From positions 38,880-102,879 of the forward strand of contig JAPYMA010000605.1 of NCBI GenBank assembly GCA_035041965.1: a DNA stretch of 64,000 bases. Direction: 5' to 3'. A model generated the notes under the pieces. The model saw nothing but the letters and a program-made list of their open reading frames with translations, did no database searches and was not told where the DNA came from. Shown one piece after another: positions 37,581 to 51,335 of this stretch. Position numbers and translations under genes: made by a program. Origin of the DNA: Anisakis pegreffii (Eukaryota; Nematoda; Chromadorea; Rhabditida; Anisakidae). Position 1 is the first letter of the stretch, and every line of letters begins with the position of its first letter.

Positions 37581-39585
37581 CTAAACGCATGTTTCACTTT
37601 TTCGACGTACTCTTTCACTGAGCACTTCATTTGAGAATTGTCGAATGCCCAATTCTGGCATACTTTCGGCTACATTCTTCTCATATTGTTCTTGATGTTT
37701 TGTGTAATAGGGCGGACGAAGATTGGATGCGGCGATGTTTTGTTGATACATCATTTGCGGTTCGAATTCCATCGAACTGAAATTTAATTGCGATCAGTTC
37801 TGCTGAATAAACTCAACATTTCTAAGATGAGCATTTGCAATAACGTTATAAAGCGAGAGTGTTTTGAATTGCGTCAGATAATGCTTAGATTTTTGGGTGA
37901 AAACAGGAAATAATCAAGAAACTCTTCCACAATCGACCGAAATTGGCAATTTTTAAATTCATAGTCACTAGTGATCCAAGGATAAAATAACGAAATTGAC
38001 CCACCGAGCGACATTAGTCATATTTGTCTTTGAGCTGCGATTCAGACTGTAATGATCACTGATGCCTGTTTTTTTGGAGAATGAGAAATATGCGAACAGA
38101 AGTGAAGTGAGAAAGGCGAGGAAGTGAAGTAATGCTGCAGCCATTTCCAAGAAGAACGCTAATCCAACGCGTTGCTGAAATCAGCAATAGAAATTAACAA
38201 TTTAGGTGACGGAATGGAATAATTGAGTGACGAAAATAGTCACATTTTATCGCGAATATTCGAATTTGATGTTAATTGAATGAATAATGTTTCATGTTAA
38301 ATGGTTTTGGTTCTTGTTGAGTTGTTTACCTCGTAAGTGCCGACAATTCCTTTGATGAAACGATTGTCAGCTCTGTGTGAGAAGAAGAAGAATAGTCCAA
38401 CAGCGATCGTAGACAAGAATGCTGAAACAATTGTATGAGTGAGTGCTTCGAATGGGTCACATTGTTTTCAGATTATCTCGAGGTTTCAATTCCACTGATG
38501 ACAATGGAAACAATGGAACAATATTGGATAGACTGAGTTGATCTGAGGAAACTGAGGAACGCCCAGAAAATTCTACTGAGGACTTTCAACGCCAAAAAAT
38601 TTCTGATGTTTGCAAAAGAATTCAGATTTGAGCAAGGAGAAAACACAGACTTGTAAGTAGTGTAACAACGGTGAATATGAGCGATAACGAGCCATAGCAA
38701 CACGAACATAAACCGATACATATCGACAGAAATGCTGTAAGCAACGCCAGTCCGAGTAGGATCAATGTGGCCGAATGCCACCCTGAAATGTTTATTGCAT
38801 AAGTGAGTGGATCTTTAAAGACGAAATATAGCAAGTCAGATCTCTTTGATGCAAACCGAAGTAACCTATTACAAAACAGCATCAGTGTTCAAAAGTTGAA
38901 GCAAGTTCATCCCAGACCGAATTGCCTTTAATAAAATCTGCTATCAAAACAACGATTTTCATTGCTTCTCGGCAAAGCCTGAGATGAGAGCAAAGGAATC
39001 AATTTTGTTGAGCATACCGTAGAATTTATGGCGATTCACTTCACCAACAGGACTGTTATCATCTTCGAGATCGAATGTTCCCGAATATTTGTCATAATCG
39101 AACTTGTAGACACAATGCAATGGCTCGCTGATTGTCGCATACCTGAAAATACCATTCATCAGAGAGATAATCAGCTGAATATAGTATCAGGTTTGATTAA
39201 GCAAGTTGTGATAAGATCCGAGACATTACCTTCTTAGCAGTACATTTGCATTACCATCTCTGCTGTGTCTTGTACAATCAAGCCACAAACCGTGCTCGTG
39301 GATTGAGTTATACTCTCGCAAATTGACGACCTGAAACGTTCTCTGATCTTAAAAAAAACAATGAAAGCAAACCTTCAAAAAGGAAGCAAGCCTTCAAAAA
39401 CTACAATTCAGCAAAAATTTCGTTTCGTTTTTCTGGCCGTCGTAATGTTTTAAAATGATTAACGCAAATCACACCTGCCATGAAGGCAGCAAAATAGCTG
39501 CAATATTAAGTCCAAGGCCAATGAGCGTGAGGACGAGAGCGAATAAAATGGACGCCTTTTCACCGAAAACGTTCACTGACGACAT
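37581..39585 (-). CDS. Clc-like (claudin-superfamily) tetraspan, short-tailed paralog
   Basis: Seven exons join in consistent phase: 39475-39585, 39230-39330, 39018-39142, 38651-38782, 38330-38421, 38005-38174 and 37581-37776. The product is 308 aa. TM1 is about 11-33 (LFALVLTLIGLGLNIAAILL). The first loop carries HEHGLWLDC (C56) and LHCVYKFDY (C81). TM2 and TM3 lie in WHSATLILLGLALLTAFL and what follows, and TM4 in FFLEMAAALLHFLAFLTSLL. The tail of about 90 aa ends KSETCV, a class I PDZ ligand (T-x-V). The GLW-C...C signature marks the claudin/PMP22 fold; the family match is to nematode Clc-like proteins. Exons 2, 4 and 5 are exactly as long as those of the gene at 26911-32181 (101, 132 and 92 bp), so the two genes arose by tandem duplication. 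An acceptor (GTTCCAG) lies 6 bases before the start. Confidence 0.92.
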
Positions 39586-39709
39586 TACGCTCTGGAACGT
39601 CGGTCAGTAAATCGAGTATCGCTGCTCGTCGTCAACTTTCAATTCAGTCTTTACGAGATCTTCTAGTAGTCAATCTGCAAAGAATTATTCATAACGAATC
39701 GCACCTAAA

Positions 39710-40200
39710 TCACGGTTCTACACCTTCAGCGAAGAGGAACATTCCCTCAGAAAAACTCGAACTCAACACTGCCACTGATCTCATAAAACGACCAAAAACG
39801 ACCTCATCAATTTCACCATTACTTGTTTTTATGAGTTTATCTGGATCGGTTATCGCGATGCGTGAGGTATCAATAAAGTTGTTTTGCGCAACAGATGAAT
39901 CATCACAATTAATCGCTTGTAAACAGCAATAATAGAACAGCAATGGAATGTTCAAATTGTAAGTTGAGAATCAACTATTACTCATCAAACGGTGCAATTC
40001 ACATTGAATGAGACAACTTCAGGAATTGAGCTTGGAATATTTCGGTCAACACGCTGAATAATCACGCGCATATAGAATTCTATCAAGCAGGCGATATCAT
40101 AATGGTTATTTGATGTGGGCAGAAACGAAAACGCAAAGCAGTTTTTAAAAAGGCAAAAGCAAAACTTCCAATGCAGCGCTTTCGGCCGAAATGTAAGCAA
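39710..40200 (-). other. Two open minus-strand stretches, possible exons of an unknown gene
   Basis: Two frames, 39710-39955 (from about 39910 after an acceptor-like TTTACAAG) and 39985-40200, have protein-like content (for example INCDDSSVAQ and VVSFNVNCTV). They lie just upstream of the Clc-like paralog on the same strand. Their phases do not join through the splice sites I can see, and neither has a recognisable motif. They may be chance frames. Confidence 0.2.
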
Positions 40201-42959
40201 ATCTCCATTGGCCTAATGATCAGGCAAAAGCAAGGTTTTAATATCGCCTTCGCGCAATATGATTTGTGAATAAATGTTACGAAGAGCAAGGAAAGTGTGA
40301 GCGGCGTCTTCGAATGATATCAATGTTCTGTGAATAGAAAAACGTTCTGCAAAATTATCGAGAATATGTGTCGTAATCAAAATTCGTCAGAATTTTTTCT
40401 CAAAAATTAGCGTGAGACATTGAAGTGATCACAAATTGCTGCGTAAGTGATTCAGGCGCACTAGTTAATTTCTTACGATCTTTCCGTCAATACTGTGTTG
40501 CCAATTGGGAAAGTAAACAACACAAAACTGATTGTAATCGACGAAAACCAGTTAAGAAATCAAAAATTATCCCATTTGTTATTTTGAATTGCATCGTATC
40601 ATAACTCACGTTAGTTGTCACGTGTGCGACAACAATATGAAAGATTCATGTGGTGACTCATAGTCTACATAAATTTCAAGCATTGTTTCAATTGTTCTAC
40701 AAAATTTCAGGGTGCATTCAAGTAAATTGTTATGGCATTTGCTGAAATTAACCCACTCGCAAGCGACAATCAAAAGTATTATTGACAAAGAAATACGATG
40801 AATATTTGAGGGTATGCAACATATCTCGCAATATCAACTGATGAAACGTTTAAATGAAACAAAACAGAACTTCATCCAAAGTTTCAACCAGAATTCCAAT
40901 ACGAGCAAAACTTTCGGACATGATCATCTCAACCATAATATCGTATAAGCAGGATCGCACATCTAAACAGCCGTTGATCGGCACCAAAGTAAACGAAGGA
41001 GGACGGACGGTACGATGCGATCATGAACACTCACTATGGCGAGGCGGTCGCGTTGCATGCATATCCCTCCAACTGACAGCCGATCGTGTGTGTGTGCATT
41101 ATACTGTCGTACATGTGGAGAGAATAATGAGTTGGGTGAGTTGCCCCAGGTGACCCCCATCATGCATTCATGATGTAACAACATATTACATAGAGCAAAA
41201 ATAGGAATGGGCTCTACTTAATAGACTGAATTATTGATTTGGAATTATCCACTATGGGTGGAGGATAGTCGTCGTCTATTGACGGTATTGAATGATCGCT
41301 CACTTCGATGATTTCAGCAAAAGGCTAACAAGTATCTGGCGGTATGAAACCATTTATCGTGTTTCTCTTCATCTAATCAACCCATAGAAAGTTCATTATG
41401 TTTGTTACTGGATCACACATAAAGTGCTCCAAGAAAAACCTTATGATTTTCGGATAGCGCAGCAAAGAAATTGATCATTTTCACTGAATCTATTACTCGA
41501 ATCAGTCAGTGAGACGACGTTCCATTAGAGCGAAAATTTGCGCATGAGTTACGCAACAGTTTCATTTTGAGGCTTTTATACGTCGATTATCATGTGAAAT
41601 TATTGAGCGTAGACGTACATGCACCAGATGGAAGCAGGTGCAATCGTACAGGCGTTAGTTACGAAGAAGAACTCTCAGTTTGAGCACCGTGTTAAATTTA
41701 CGGGCAATGAAGGCTCACACCGTTGCATTTCAAAAACGACAGAGTAAAAGCAATCGTTGCGGTGGAGAATGGATCATATGAACGCTCTCACCTTGTCCAG
41801 TTCAATTCACATATATTGTTTGAAAGTTGGCGTCGCTTCTGTGGTGATGCAGTTTTTTGATGAGAGACACTCACGAAATGGCATTTGATTATGCGGAATG
41901 AGATTGACTCAAATTTGTGAAAATTCTTCATTGGCATGATCAAGCAGTTGTGTGAATCATCGATGGGATGAGGTAACTAATCGACACTCAATACAAGTTC
42001 ACCAGTCATTTCTGATAAAAAAATGGGTTACCGCTAATTGATGCACCTTCAAATGGATGAATGTTTTCATGACTCAATGTAGAAATCCTAAATAATAAAC
42101 TCTTTTGTTCAAGGTGAATTTGTAGAGCAAGATGCAAACGTAATATATGATCTAGTAGTGAGATGATGATCTTCAAAAAACGCATTAAAATGAATGGAAT
42201 GAATAAAAATAAATAACGTATCACGTAATATCAACGATCATCACAATTAAATTGATACGCATTATTGAATGTCCAGCGATTGACCACTGAGGCAAATGAA
42301 TACAAAATGAGATGAGAAGAACACGACTTGAGAACATGAATGCGTTTGTCCATTCACATACCACACCAATCTCCCATATAATATAATACAATATCAATCG
42401 TCGACCATCACCAAAATTCCAATAACTAGTTTTCTATGGGACAAATACAACGACGCTCAATTCAAATACATAAATATTTTCGTTAGATAATTTCAATTGG
42501 CGTTCCTTTGCAGTCGTCTCAACTAACTGAATATTCATGCGGCGTCTTGTTTGAATGGAAACCCTTTGGACGAATCGTTGATGCGTACTGATTGATTGAC
42601 GCACAGCGGGCAATCATCGTTCAATTACGTGAACGGTTATAGAGAGGCGATTTGGCCAGAGTCTAAATGCTCTGAGTTTAAGATTCCGATGAGATATCTC
42701 TTTGCATAACCTCATTGCAGCATATCAGTTTTCTTTGGCAAACGATTAGGGCTGATGTCGTGCTGAAAATACGATTTACGTTGCTGGATTGCATACGGCG
42801 AATTGCATGCCTTTTGTCTAACTGATGTGAGCAAAACTGATGATTAGAGTAAAGTTTAAGTGAGAATTGTGGAACGAAACGGAAATCGGTCATCGACCTT
42901 GAATGCATTAGTTCGCTGATTTGGTAATTGATCCACACATGATAATCTGCGTTTTCCTC

Positions 42960-43038
42960 GCGTTCTCATTTGATAATTCGCCGATCATTTAAGATCTGAG
43001 AGATCTTAAATGATCGGCGAATTATCAAATGGGAACGC
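42960..43038. repeat. Near-perfect inverted repeat, 38-bp arms, 3-bp spacer
   Basis: The left arm is 42960-42997, the spacer GAG is 42998-43000 and the right arm is 43001-43038. The arms differ at one position (GTTCTC against GTTCCC). Weaker pairing extends a few bases further out. The centre reads AAGATCTGAGAGATCTT. No flanking duplication or coding frame is associated with it. Confidence 0.9.
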
Positions 43039-43132
43039 AAGGGATGGAAAGACGAGGCGATTCGGCCATTTGACGTGAGATTCCAACTATCACAAGAACG
43101 TCGCTCACATATTTTGATTATGATTTGCCCAA

Positions 43133-43327
43133 ATGAATGGTTGCAACTTGATTTTACTACTCACAATCTGTGAAATTCTGCTCATAAATATCGCAAAAGA
43201 GACAGTGCCATTGAGCAGTTATCAGCCAATTGCGAATGCAATTTCACTGCTGCTCAAGTTTTCAAACCAGTTCTGTGCACCAGCTGAATCGCTCAAAATC
43301 CAACTTTTTTATTTGGTCAATCAATGA
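43133..43327 (+). CDS. Possible small secreted peptide (64 aa)
   Basis: An ATG-to-TGA frame starts about 95 bases after the hairpin at 42960-43038. It opens with a strongly hydrophobic segment (MNGCNLILLLTICEILLINI) that would serve as a signal peptide, followed by KETVPLSSYQP and a second mildly hydrophobic half with one cysteine. There is no recognisable family, no splice support and no clear promoter or polyadenylation signal. A chance frame is quite possible. Confidence 0.2.
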   Translation: MNGCNLILLLTICEILLINIAKETVPLSSYQPIANAISLLLKFSNQFCAPAESLKIQLFYLVNQ

Positions 43328-46300
43328 ACGATAATCCATCTGTGAGGCATTGAAAATGAGTATATGATAGCGAATGAATGCGACTGAAACGAGTGGCATA
43401 GCTGAACGATTGATTCAATTCGAGTTGTTCATATGAGTGCATACAAATTTGTACTGCAACCATAAAATGGAAGTGTGTCAATCGATCATTGCATTCTGAT
43501 GGTATGCAATCAGAAAGTTATCTGCACGCACGATCAGAATCATTGAATGCACGGGTGACAGCTCAAGGTTGTGTGTTAAATCAACCGATAAATGTTTATT
43601 TCGTTGATACCTCTCAGAACTTCCGTTGAGTTACACACTCGCCACGTTCAGCCGAGCATTAAGGAAAACTCAACGATAGATCGTTCGCTCACCTGCAGAA
43701 ATTCATTTCGCCGAAAACAACATTGAATAAAAAGAGACGCCGACGATGCAAATAAGAGTTTTTGCATGGGAACACCAGCAATTCGACTCGATCGTAGATA
43801 GAACGTGAAACTGAGCTTGAAACATTCTCAAAACTAACGATAAGCGTACTGATGGTTCGCACATTAAAGTGTGAAAGATGCAAACCAAAAAAATGCGAAA
43901 AAGAAATAATTTCTAAGACCCAGTTGCATTGCTTTGATTTTACTATTTGGTCATGCAGTTCCATTCTACCGTCTATTCCTATAAATTCGATTTCTCTTGT
44001 GAGGATCATTGATGTGCTTAGTCGCGGGAACTCAGAAAGTATCACTTTCAAGAGAGCTCAAATCTAAGCTTTAGTCGATAAACACGGAATTTTTTCCACT
44101 CTTCAGTTTGGGAACGTCTCGAACCAAAAGGAGGACACGAATTTGCAATGACGAAGAGTACATATTTTTATTCACCATCATCAATTATACGCATCCTTTT
44201 ATAAACTTTGCAAGTGGAAGGAATAGTATCTTTGGAATATGAAATTTTCAGTCATGAAACCATATAATACCATATTGAGTGGACTTATTCATAAAGTTTT
44301 GTCGGCAAAATAGGGAACAATTGACGTTTGATTGGGGCCGTAGAGAGTTCGAAGGCTCACACTTTCCAAATTTCATATTAAATTTTGAGCACTAAAATGG
44401 AAGCAGTGCTTTTGAACTTATCTACAGTGCCACAGATATTCTCTCTTATTCAATTTTAAATTAGTGTCTTGAAATTCTCAACTTAAACTCTGAGCTAGTC
44501 CATAGTTTGCGCTATTTTTGAACTTAATTTTTGCCTGTTTTATGATCGTTACCCGTACGTTCTAAGAAGGAACATTTCACGGAACGCAGCAATCCGACGT
44601 TACATGATGAAACCATTTGTTGACTCAAATTTTGCCATTATTTAATTTCAACCTCTCCTGAATGTTCGTTGTTCTTCGAAAAAATTGGGTTTTATTACCC
44701 ATGAAACTTGCGGCTTTCCAATCGTTAATGGCCCCAATCGTTTCATTGCTTCAGTCAGCTGGGTACTCTAATTGCGTGTGTGCTTCTGTGGGTTCAGTAT
44801 TGGTATAGACTAATTGGATTATTTACGAGGTGGCTGGCTACATGTTTTCACAGGTGTCAAATAATATTATTTCGATAACTCAGTTTTCGAGTTATCCCGA
44901 AGTTGATCTCATTTTCGAACTTTCTTCGAAATTTCCACTTCATCAGCTGCTATTTTTTCGATAAATAAACATCTGGGTAGAGTTCCGGCGATATAATTTC
45001 GTTGGTGAATAATCATCATTAAAATGAAGCTATTTTTTCGTGGTTATGTGTTAATGCAATAAGGAAACGCAGCGAAACTGAAAAAAAAACGCTAATTAGA
45101 TGACTGAAAATGTAACTAAACAATTTTATTATCGCTTTCAGCGTTGTCCAATCCCATTGAGGAGAGCAGATGACTACTCGAAGTGATTATAAAACCAGAT
45201 ATTTTTCAGAACGCTTACATATTATGTCAACATTTGTTTTGGTGTTGTTGCAATCGATTTATTCGCTGATTGAGGCCGGACCATTTGTCTTATATCATGC
45301 ACTTATCTCTTGTTTCTCCTTTCAAATCATCCATCTTGAAAGCTCAACCATTTCATTGGTACGATGGAAGTAATTGAATTTTTCAAGAGCCAGTTTTCGC
45401 ATGCGCATAATTTTAGCCGAAATCCATCAGTGCATTCCTCTATATGGTTTCAAATTTTTTCAGATTCAATTTATGTGCAATTTCGAACTCCAAGCAAGTA
45501 CATCCAAAGATCGTCATTTGATGAACGATTCTCAACGAGTTAAAATCGTTCCTGGAATTGATTTTCATTCCATATTTGTACAGAAGTTCCAACAGTGAAT
45601 CAAATTTCTTGTAAAATTGCGGAGAGTTTTCGGATAACTGATTTGCAGTATGAAGAGTGAGTAAGACTGCTTGTCAGCTTGGTAGTCTCGCCTGTATCGC
45701 AGTAATGCTGTGCGAGTACTGCAAAGTATTTCTCGCTTAATCATAACCTCGAAAACCACTTGTATCTCTAGGCTGATTTCGGCTGTGATTCGCCATGCTA
45801 TACCAATTTTTTGATAGAATGCTTGAACAGCAAGTATTCTGCACCTGCAATCGCTGTCAACTGAAATATGTCATCCGTATCGTCGGACGATCATTTTTTT
45901 GTCAGTTCATTTCTGACAGTCAGCCATTTCCGAATGCGAAGGAATTTTGATAAATTCTGCCGAAGTTTTCCCTTCAGTCTGTTAGAATATTTTGACCTTC
46001 GTACTGATTCCTTGACAGTCTCTAGAGTTGGACAGCGAATGTGAATGATGTGACAGTAACTCTGAATGGAATTTGGCTAAGATGTCAGCAAAATTATGTT
46101 AGTATCTGCGTCATTCGATGGTTTGTGCAAGAGAACGACACTCAGTGCTCTTTTTCGACTGATTTCATTCATGAAAGCTTTTTTTGCAAAACGATCTCAT
46201 GTCAGATCATTGCAACGGTACCATTCATGCGCTCATTTCTCGGCTCACCTCTTCGATCTTTCTCATAATGACTTCCAACCGCTTTCAAATGACAATAACT

Positions 46301-48209
46301 TCTAGCCATTTTTCAAATATTATGCTCAAACATTTCATTGTGAATTCACGAAAATCATATTCCAAAAAATACTTCAACTATCACACCACCATTCAGCTAC
46401 TGTTCACTACTTCCTGTGCTGTCTGGTGGCTTTCGCCAATGTGCTCATTTTTCTGCCCTAATTGCTTATTGGAGGAAAAAAAATTTATTGTGATGATGAT
46501 GATGACTTTTCCTGATTTTCATTGCCTCGTATAGGAAGAAAGACGAGACAACATTGCTGAGCACTCAGTTTAATCGGACGAATTCATTAATGTTAGCTTT
46601 CAACCAAGTAAGTGTTCAGCATTCATAAATGAATTGTCTATGAGTGTTCCTCCGTCCATTTGTTCTTGTCATTTTATTGACCGTTCATCATCACTTAGCA
46701 CATTCCATCGTCACATTACCACATCACATCATATCCGCTAAGCAGCACACATTTATATCGAGAAATTTGGCTTTCTTGTTGCTTGGCCAATTTCATATTT
46801 CAATTCACAGAATCATGCATCTTCATGTAGAATAAATCTTATCAATCTTACCATTCTTGCTTTTTTCATGCGCTTTGTTCAGCGATGCATCTTCACCTTA
46901 CCATTCACTGCTTCATTGTTCACTTCTGCATTCTACGCAATATCAACAACAACAACAACAAACACCAATCGTAATTGTATTTATCGACAATAACCGAAAT
47001 TCTTTTCTTCCTTCAATAGTTTCATAGGAACTCGACGTCTAAGAATCTGTGAACTACTTATGTAATCTGTTGTCCCATCGTCCCATCTCAAGAAACTAAG
47101 TTTTGCTCATTGTTCACGGTTCTGTGCACTGTGATGTTTTGTGATGCTGTGATGTTTTGTCCACTTTTTTTATTGCTGCACTTCAGTGGGTTAGTGGGAC
47201 AATGCGAATTGTGTGACCTAGTCGAAGAAAGTGAAATTTGATGCATTGTTGCGATGAGATTCACTTATTGCGTGGACAGAGTGCTTTTTTTGCTTGAATT
47301 TCAGTAAAATACATGAAAATGTTACTAGACAGTTGATCGACTTTGCCGATCAAGCGCTTAGCATTTCACTAATCTGCTTGCATATCCATACCTTGCGAGC
47401 GGGTATCACTTGTTAAATCGGGTTGATATGGTCCTTTTCCGTTCCCCAAAGCGACCACAAGGTACTCCAAAAAATCATGTAAACTGCACTCTTCTATCCA
47501 ATATACAATCGCTTTCAAAGTAAAGTCCCGGCTTCTGAAAGCGCATAAGGCCAGTGAGAAGCTCTTGAAATTCATTCGAATTGTTTTGCAACTGATATCA
47601 TTTTTTTTTGGTTCTTAATGTCATTTTGAAACATCTAATTCCACAGACTCAATATCGAAGCATTTCGTATAAGCGAGCAGCTCTCGCAGCATTTCCAAAT
47701 GTCTGTTGTGACATTAATCATTATCCGTGACTGCATTTCAACGAACCATTTTTGATGCGTTAATGAAGTGCGCATCACAAAGGAGTGATATTTATTTCAG
47801 ACCATCAATCCACATCCTTTTTGCACCTTTCGTGACAAAGCGACATTCGTCATCGCAGCCTATGGCCTTGTTAATCTAGGTTCATCTGTACCCAGAAAAA
47901 TTTTTCTTGTGGATTCTCGAAGCATCAACGTTCAAATTTTCGACTGTGGTTTTTTGTTTCGAAAAGATGAATCTACCGAGAAGACAGGATATTCGATATG
48001 GATCGATTTGAAAATGCCCCTGATTGTCTCCGTAGTTTGACTGATCTATTTGTTGGATTGGAATAGGTTCCTTGAAAACTTCATTCTGCACCTTCACCAT
48101 TCACGATTCGCAAGTAGCACCAAAACAATATTTGTTCAATGAGCATTTCATTTTCTCTCGCCTTTTGAGCCACAACATGCTTCAGTATTATTGAACAAAT
48201 CCAAGAAAA

Positions 48210-48292
48210 CGAATTATTCAAACTCAGATTCTCAAATTATTCAAACTCAAAACAAATTATTCAACAAATCATTCAAGCAAATTATTCAAACT
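48210..48292. repeat. Imperfect tandem CAAATTATTCAAACT repeat
   Basis: Four to five imperfect copies of a unit close to CAAATTATTCAAACT follow each other with variable spacing. This looks like a decayed minisatellite. Confidence 0.6.
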
Positions 48293-51059
48293 ATAATGAT
48301 ACTGATGGCTAAGCTGCAAGGCACTACATTTTCTATGCTAAGGTGTGTTGTCATCTCGGGTCTATGCTAATGACAGTTCACTTGCATGTGAGTATGAAGT
48401 CCTTGATTCTCAAACACTCATTATCAATGTGTCAAGTCCATTCCCTCTCAGCGTTAACATCAGCCGAACTCTGGCATTTCGAAAATTTCAATTTTTTTAA
48501 AGAGAAATGCATCGCATAAATTACATCATTTGAATTTTGAAAAAACTGAAAGTTCAGAGTTTATCTAAAAAGTGAAAAAAAAACATCCCCAACGGATTTT
48601 CATCGAACCGTCGGGCACATACAGATTTGATAATTTCGATCAGAAATCATGGAAATGTACTTGATATTCAGGCTTATGATCTTTTTGAATGGAACAATTT
48701 TGCTCACTTCGACAACGAATTCTCACTATAAGAGATCTCACGATCAGTGAGAATTTGTGTACATTTCGATAGGATGAAAATGATTCCAAAAAGTGAAATA
48801 AAGAGACTTGCAGATGAAAACAATCACATACATTTAACAGAAGGTATTGTGCGCTTACGCAATTGCGCAACAGGATATGTTTACGTTTGAATTCTACGTT
48901 TGTACGATCACGAGCGATTGGCCATTTCACTTTGCTCATAAAGAGTATCCTCTGATGATTATTGAACACTGAAAGATGATGAATTTACAGATATTTTATT
49001 TGTACAGATAGTACACATTAGTAACGACAATCAGATGGAATTTCATATCGGAAATTCTCTCATTTCACTTGATATTGAGCACTTTCAGTCTTTTTTGGAT
49101 CGCCGTTTACAGGTGCTAGAACAAGAGTGAATACGGTGCCGAAGTCTGAATAGCAAAAACGTGTTGCTCTGAAGCTGAAAAGGAGTCGGATTTCCAAAAA
49201 GAATACAAGTTTCATTAATAAAATATTTCGGCAAGCGCGAGCAGTCTAATTCGACATAGGTCTAGAATAAACTCGTTCACTTTCATGCGTTATCTAAATG
49301 CCTCCTCAGGGAGTATCGCTTACGGGAACAATCACACTGATATTTTGCCCATCTCGAACTCAATCAGTCGTCGCAGATCAGCCCAAAACAACAACTGCTA
49401 TCACAACATCTAAACAACTGACTCAAGAGAGGGTTACTTAATATTAGGCTTTGTCATCACTTCCTGAACGTTAGTATCATTAGCGTCATCGTTATAATCG
49501 TTATTTTTTTGCTTTCAACTAGACCGTATGTGATATTCCGATGAAATTTGTTGACTTGGACATTATTGGTATTGCGTGATGCTTTCTCAGCTAGCATTCA
49601 ATCTTTTATGCGGGACAATTCATTTATAGCCACGCTTTGTAGTTGTGACAGAATTCAAGCTTTTATTCTAACCGAATAACAAACTGCCTTCATCGAACAG
49701 CTGGAGTTCAAACCTTCAGTCTGATTCAAGTGCGTCTAGGTAAGCTAAATTGGCTCGAAAAAAAAACAAAGTTTCCTTTTGAAGTGCAATGCCATTATTA
49801 CTGAAGTATTTGCGTCCGTTTGCTTCACTTGATAATTTACTCACTTATGTTGTTCCTTGGTGCATTTCTTCAAAATATGATCATCATGCTATCTACTCAA
49901 GCAAATCTCCTTCAAATCGATGGTGCATTACCATAACCGAATCACCTCTATTCATATACAAGCGTTTATGAAGCAGCTTTCGTTTGCGCAATTCAATAAT
50001 TCACGGCTCTCATTCTGTGCTGTTAATGTAATGTTGATGTCATCAGACAACGAACATCGATAATCGGAACACATGTCTTTCAGCTCTCTCGCTCTTCCAT
50101 CTCCGTTATTCCTTCAACTCCCTTTCCGTTCGCAATGCAGCCACAAGATAGCCGCCAAACTTTGGTAGAAATCCCTATTCAGTTCAATTTTACAATCTCT
50201 ATCAATGCAACAAACTGCCTGGGGAACGTTGTGGAAAAAGTTCGCACTAGCAACAGATTACCAAATACTCATGGTTTCATCACCTTGAATGCCAATTTGT
50301 TGTATCAAAATTCAGCTCTGATATCTCCACTCATTCTCGAGAATCTTTTAGAGTCTCAATTCTGACTATCAAAACACTAACGGCGACTTTTTCTTTTGCA
50401 AGTATAAAGGTGAGATTGTGCGTAGCTCATGATCTGTGCATGATGGTGCGGTATGATCTGAGAATTCACCTGATACAACGCATAATATGAGTGAAATTTT
50501 TGCAAAACAATTTAAGTAAGGTGTAGACAGTGATTCGCATCCAGCCATAACAGCTTCACCTAACTCAACAATTTCCATGCAAAACATGCCAAAGTACAAT
50601 CCGCACGTTGTGTTATAATTACTGAATCCGTCTGCCTATGAAACAGTTCAAAAATTCTCACTTCGTTTCATACCGATGGCGTTTCCGATAATTATTGAGG
50701 GCGTGAGTTATTGTGAAAGTGATACGATATTTGAGATAATAGATTAGATGAAATTGATAAGATAGAGATGTTAATGAAATAAAAGCAATTTTGTTGTTTT
50801 TATTTTATTGATATTGATTCGCACTTGGTTTTATCCAATAAATGTGAGTAAGAACAAATAACATTTTAAGGTTTTTGAACGGTAGCAACATGCTGATAAA
50901 AGCTGTAGTTGTGAGCGCATTACCACTGATAAAAAATTCCATTTTGCTCCCAAAAGTGCACATCGAGAGGGAAAATTCCACTTAAAAAGCTGAAACAGAA
51001 TTTTCAAAAAAAAACAACTGCATAAAAAAAGAAAAATGTTCAAAAAACTGAAATTCTAT

Positions 51060-51260
51060 TAAAGAACTGAGCTGAAACGCTTCCCGTCCTCCCTGCTGGA
51101 AACATGGAAAGCGTTCATTCCCCGACGGGGTCCATCCCTCGCGCAATTTGGTTCCCGACTTTTTTGCGGGGACCCCTCTCCATCCACTTTTCTCCCCGCG
51201 GGATCCCCCCTTCCGAAAAACTGCTCCCCGACGAACAATACTTTAAGGTATCCTCTCCAC
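51060..51260. other. GC-rich island in AT-rich surroundings
   Basis: This segment has many C and G runs (CCCCGACGGGG, GCGGGGACCCC, CCCCGCGGGATCCCCCC) and is flanked on both sides by strongly AT-rich DNA. A minus-strand frame at 51059-51277 crosses it, but its composition follows from the base bias and no motif is seen. Confidence 0.6.
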
Positions 51261-51300
51261 ATCGTCAACATAACCATTTTCCTCCGAATCCCTTTGTTTT

Positions 51301-51335
51301 AACATAACAAATGATCTGTGATTTCCAGTGGATTG
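51301..51335. repeat. Dispersed direct repeat, copy A (35 bp)
   Basis: This matches 51964-51998 in 33 of 35 positions. The shared core is AATGATCTGTGATTTCC. Confidence 0.75.

Noticed and set aside
44689..44710. Spliced-leader RNA gene, because of GGTTTTATTACCCATG
   Set aside because: It resembles the SL1 start only in part. The expected splice donor after the leader and a downstream Sm site are not seen.
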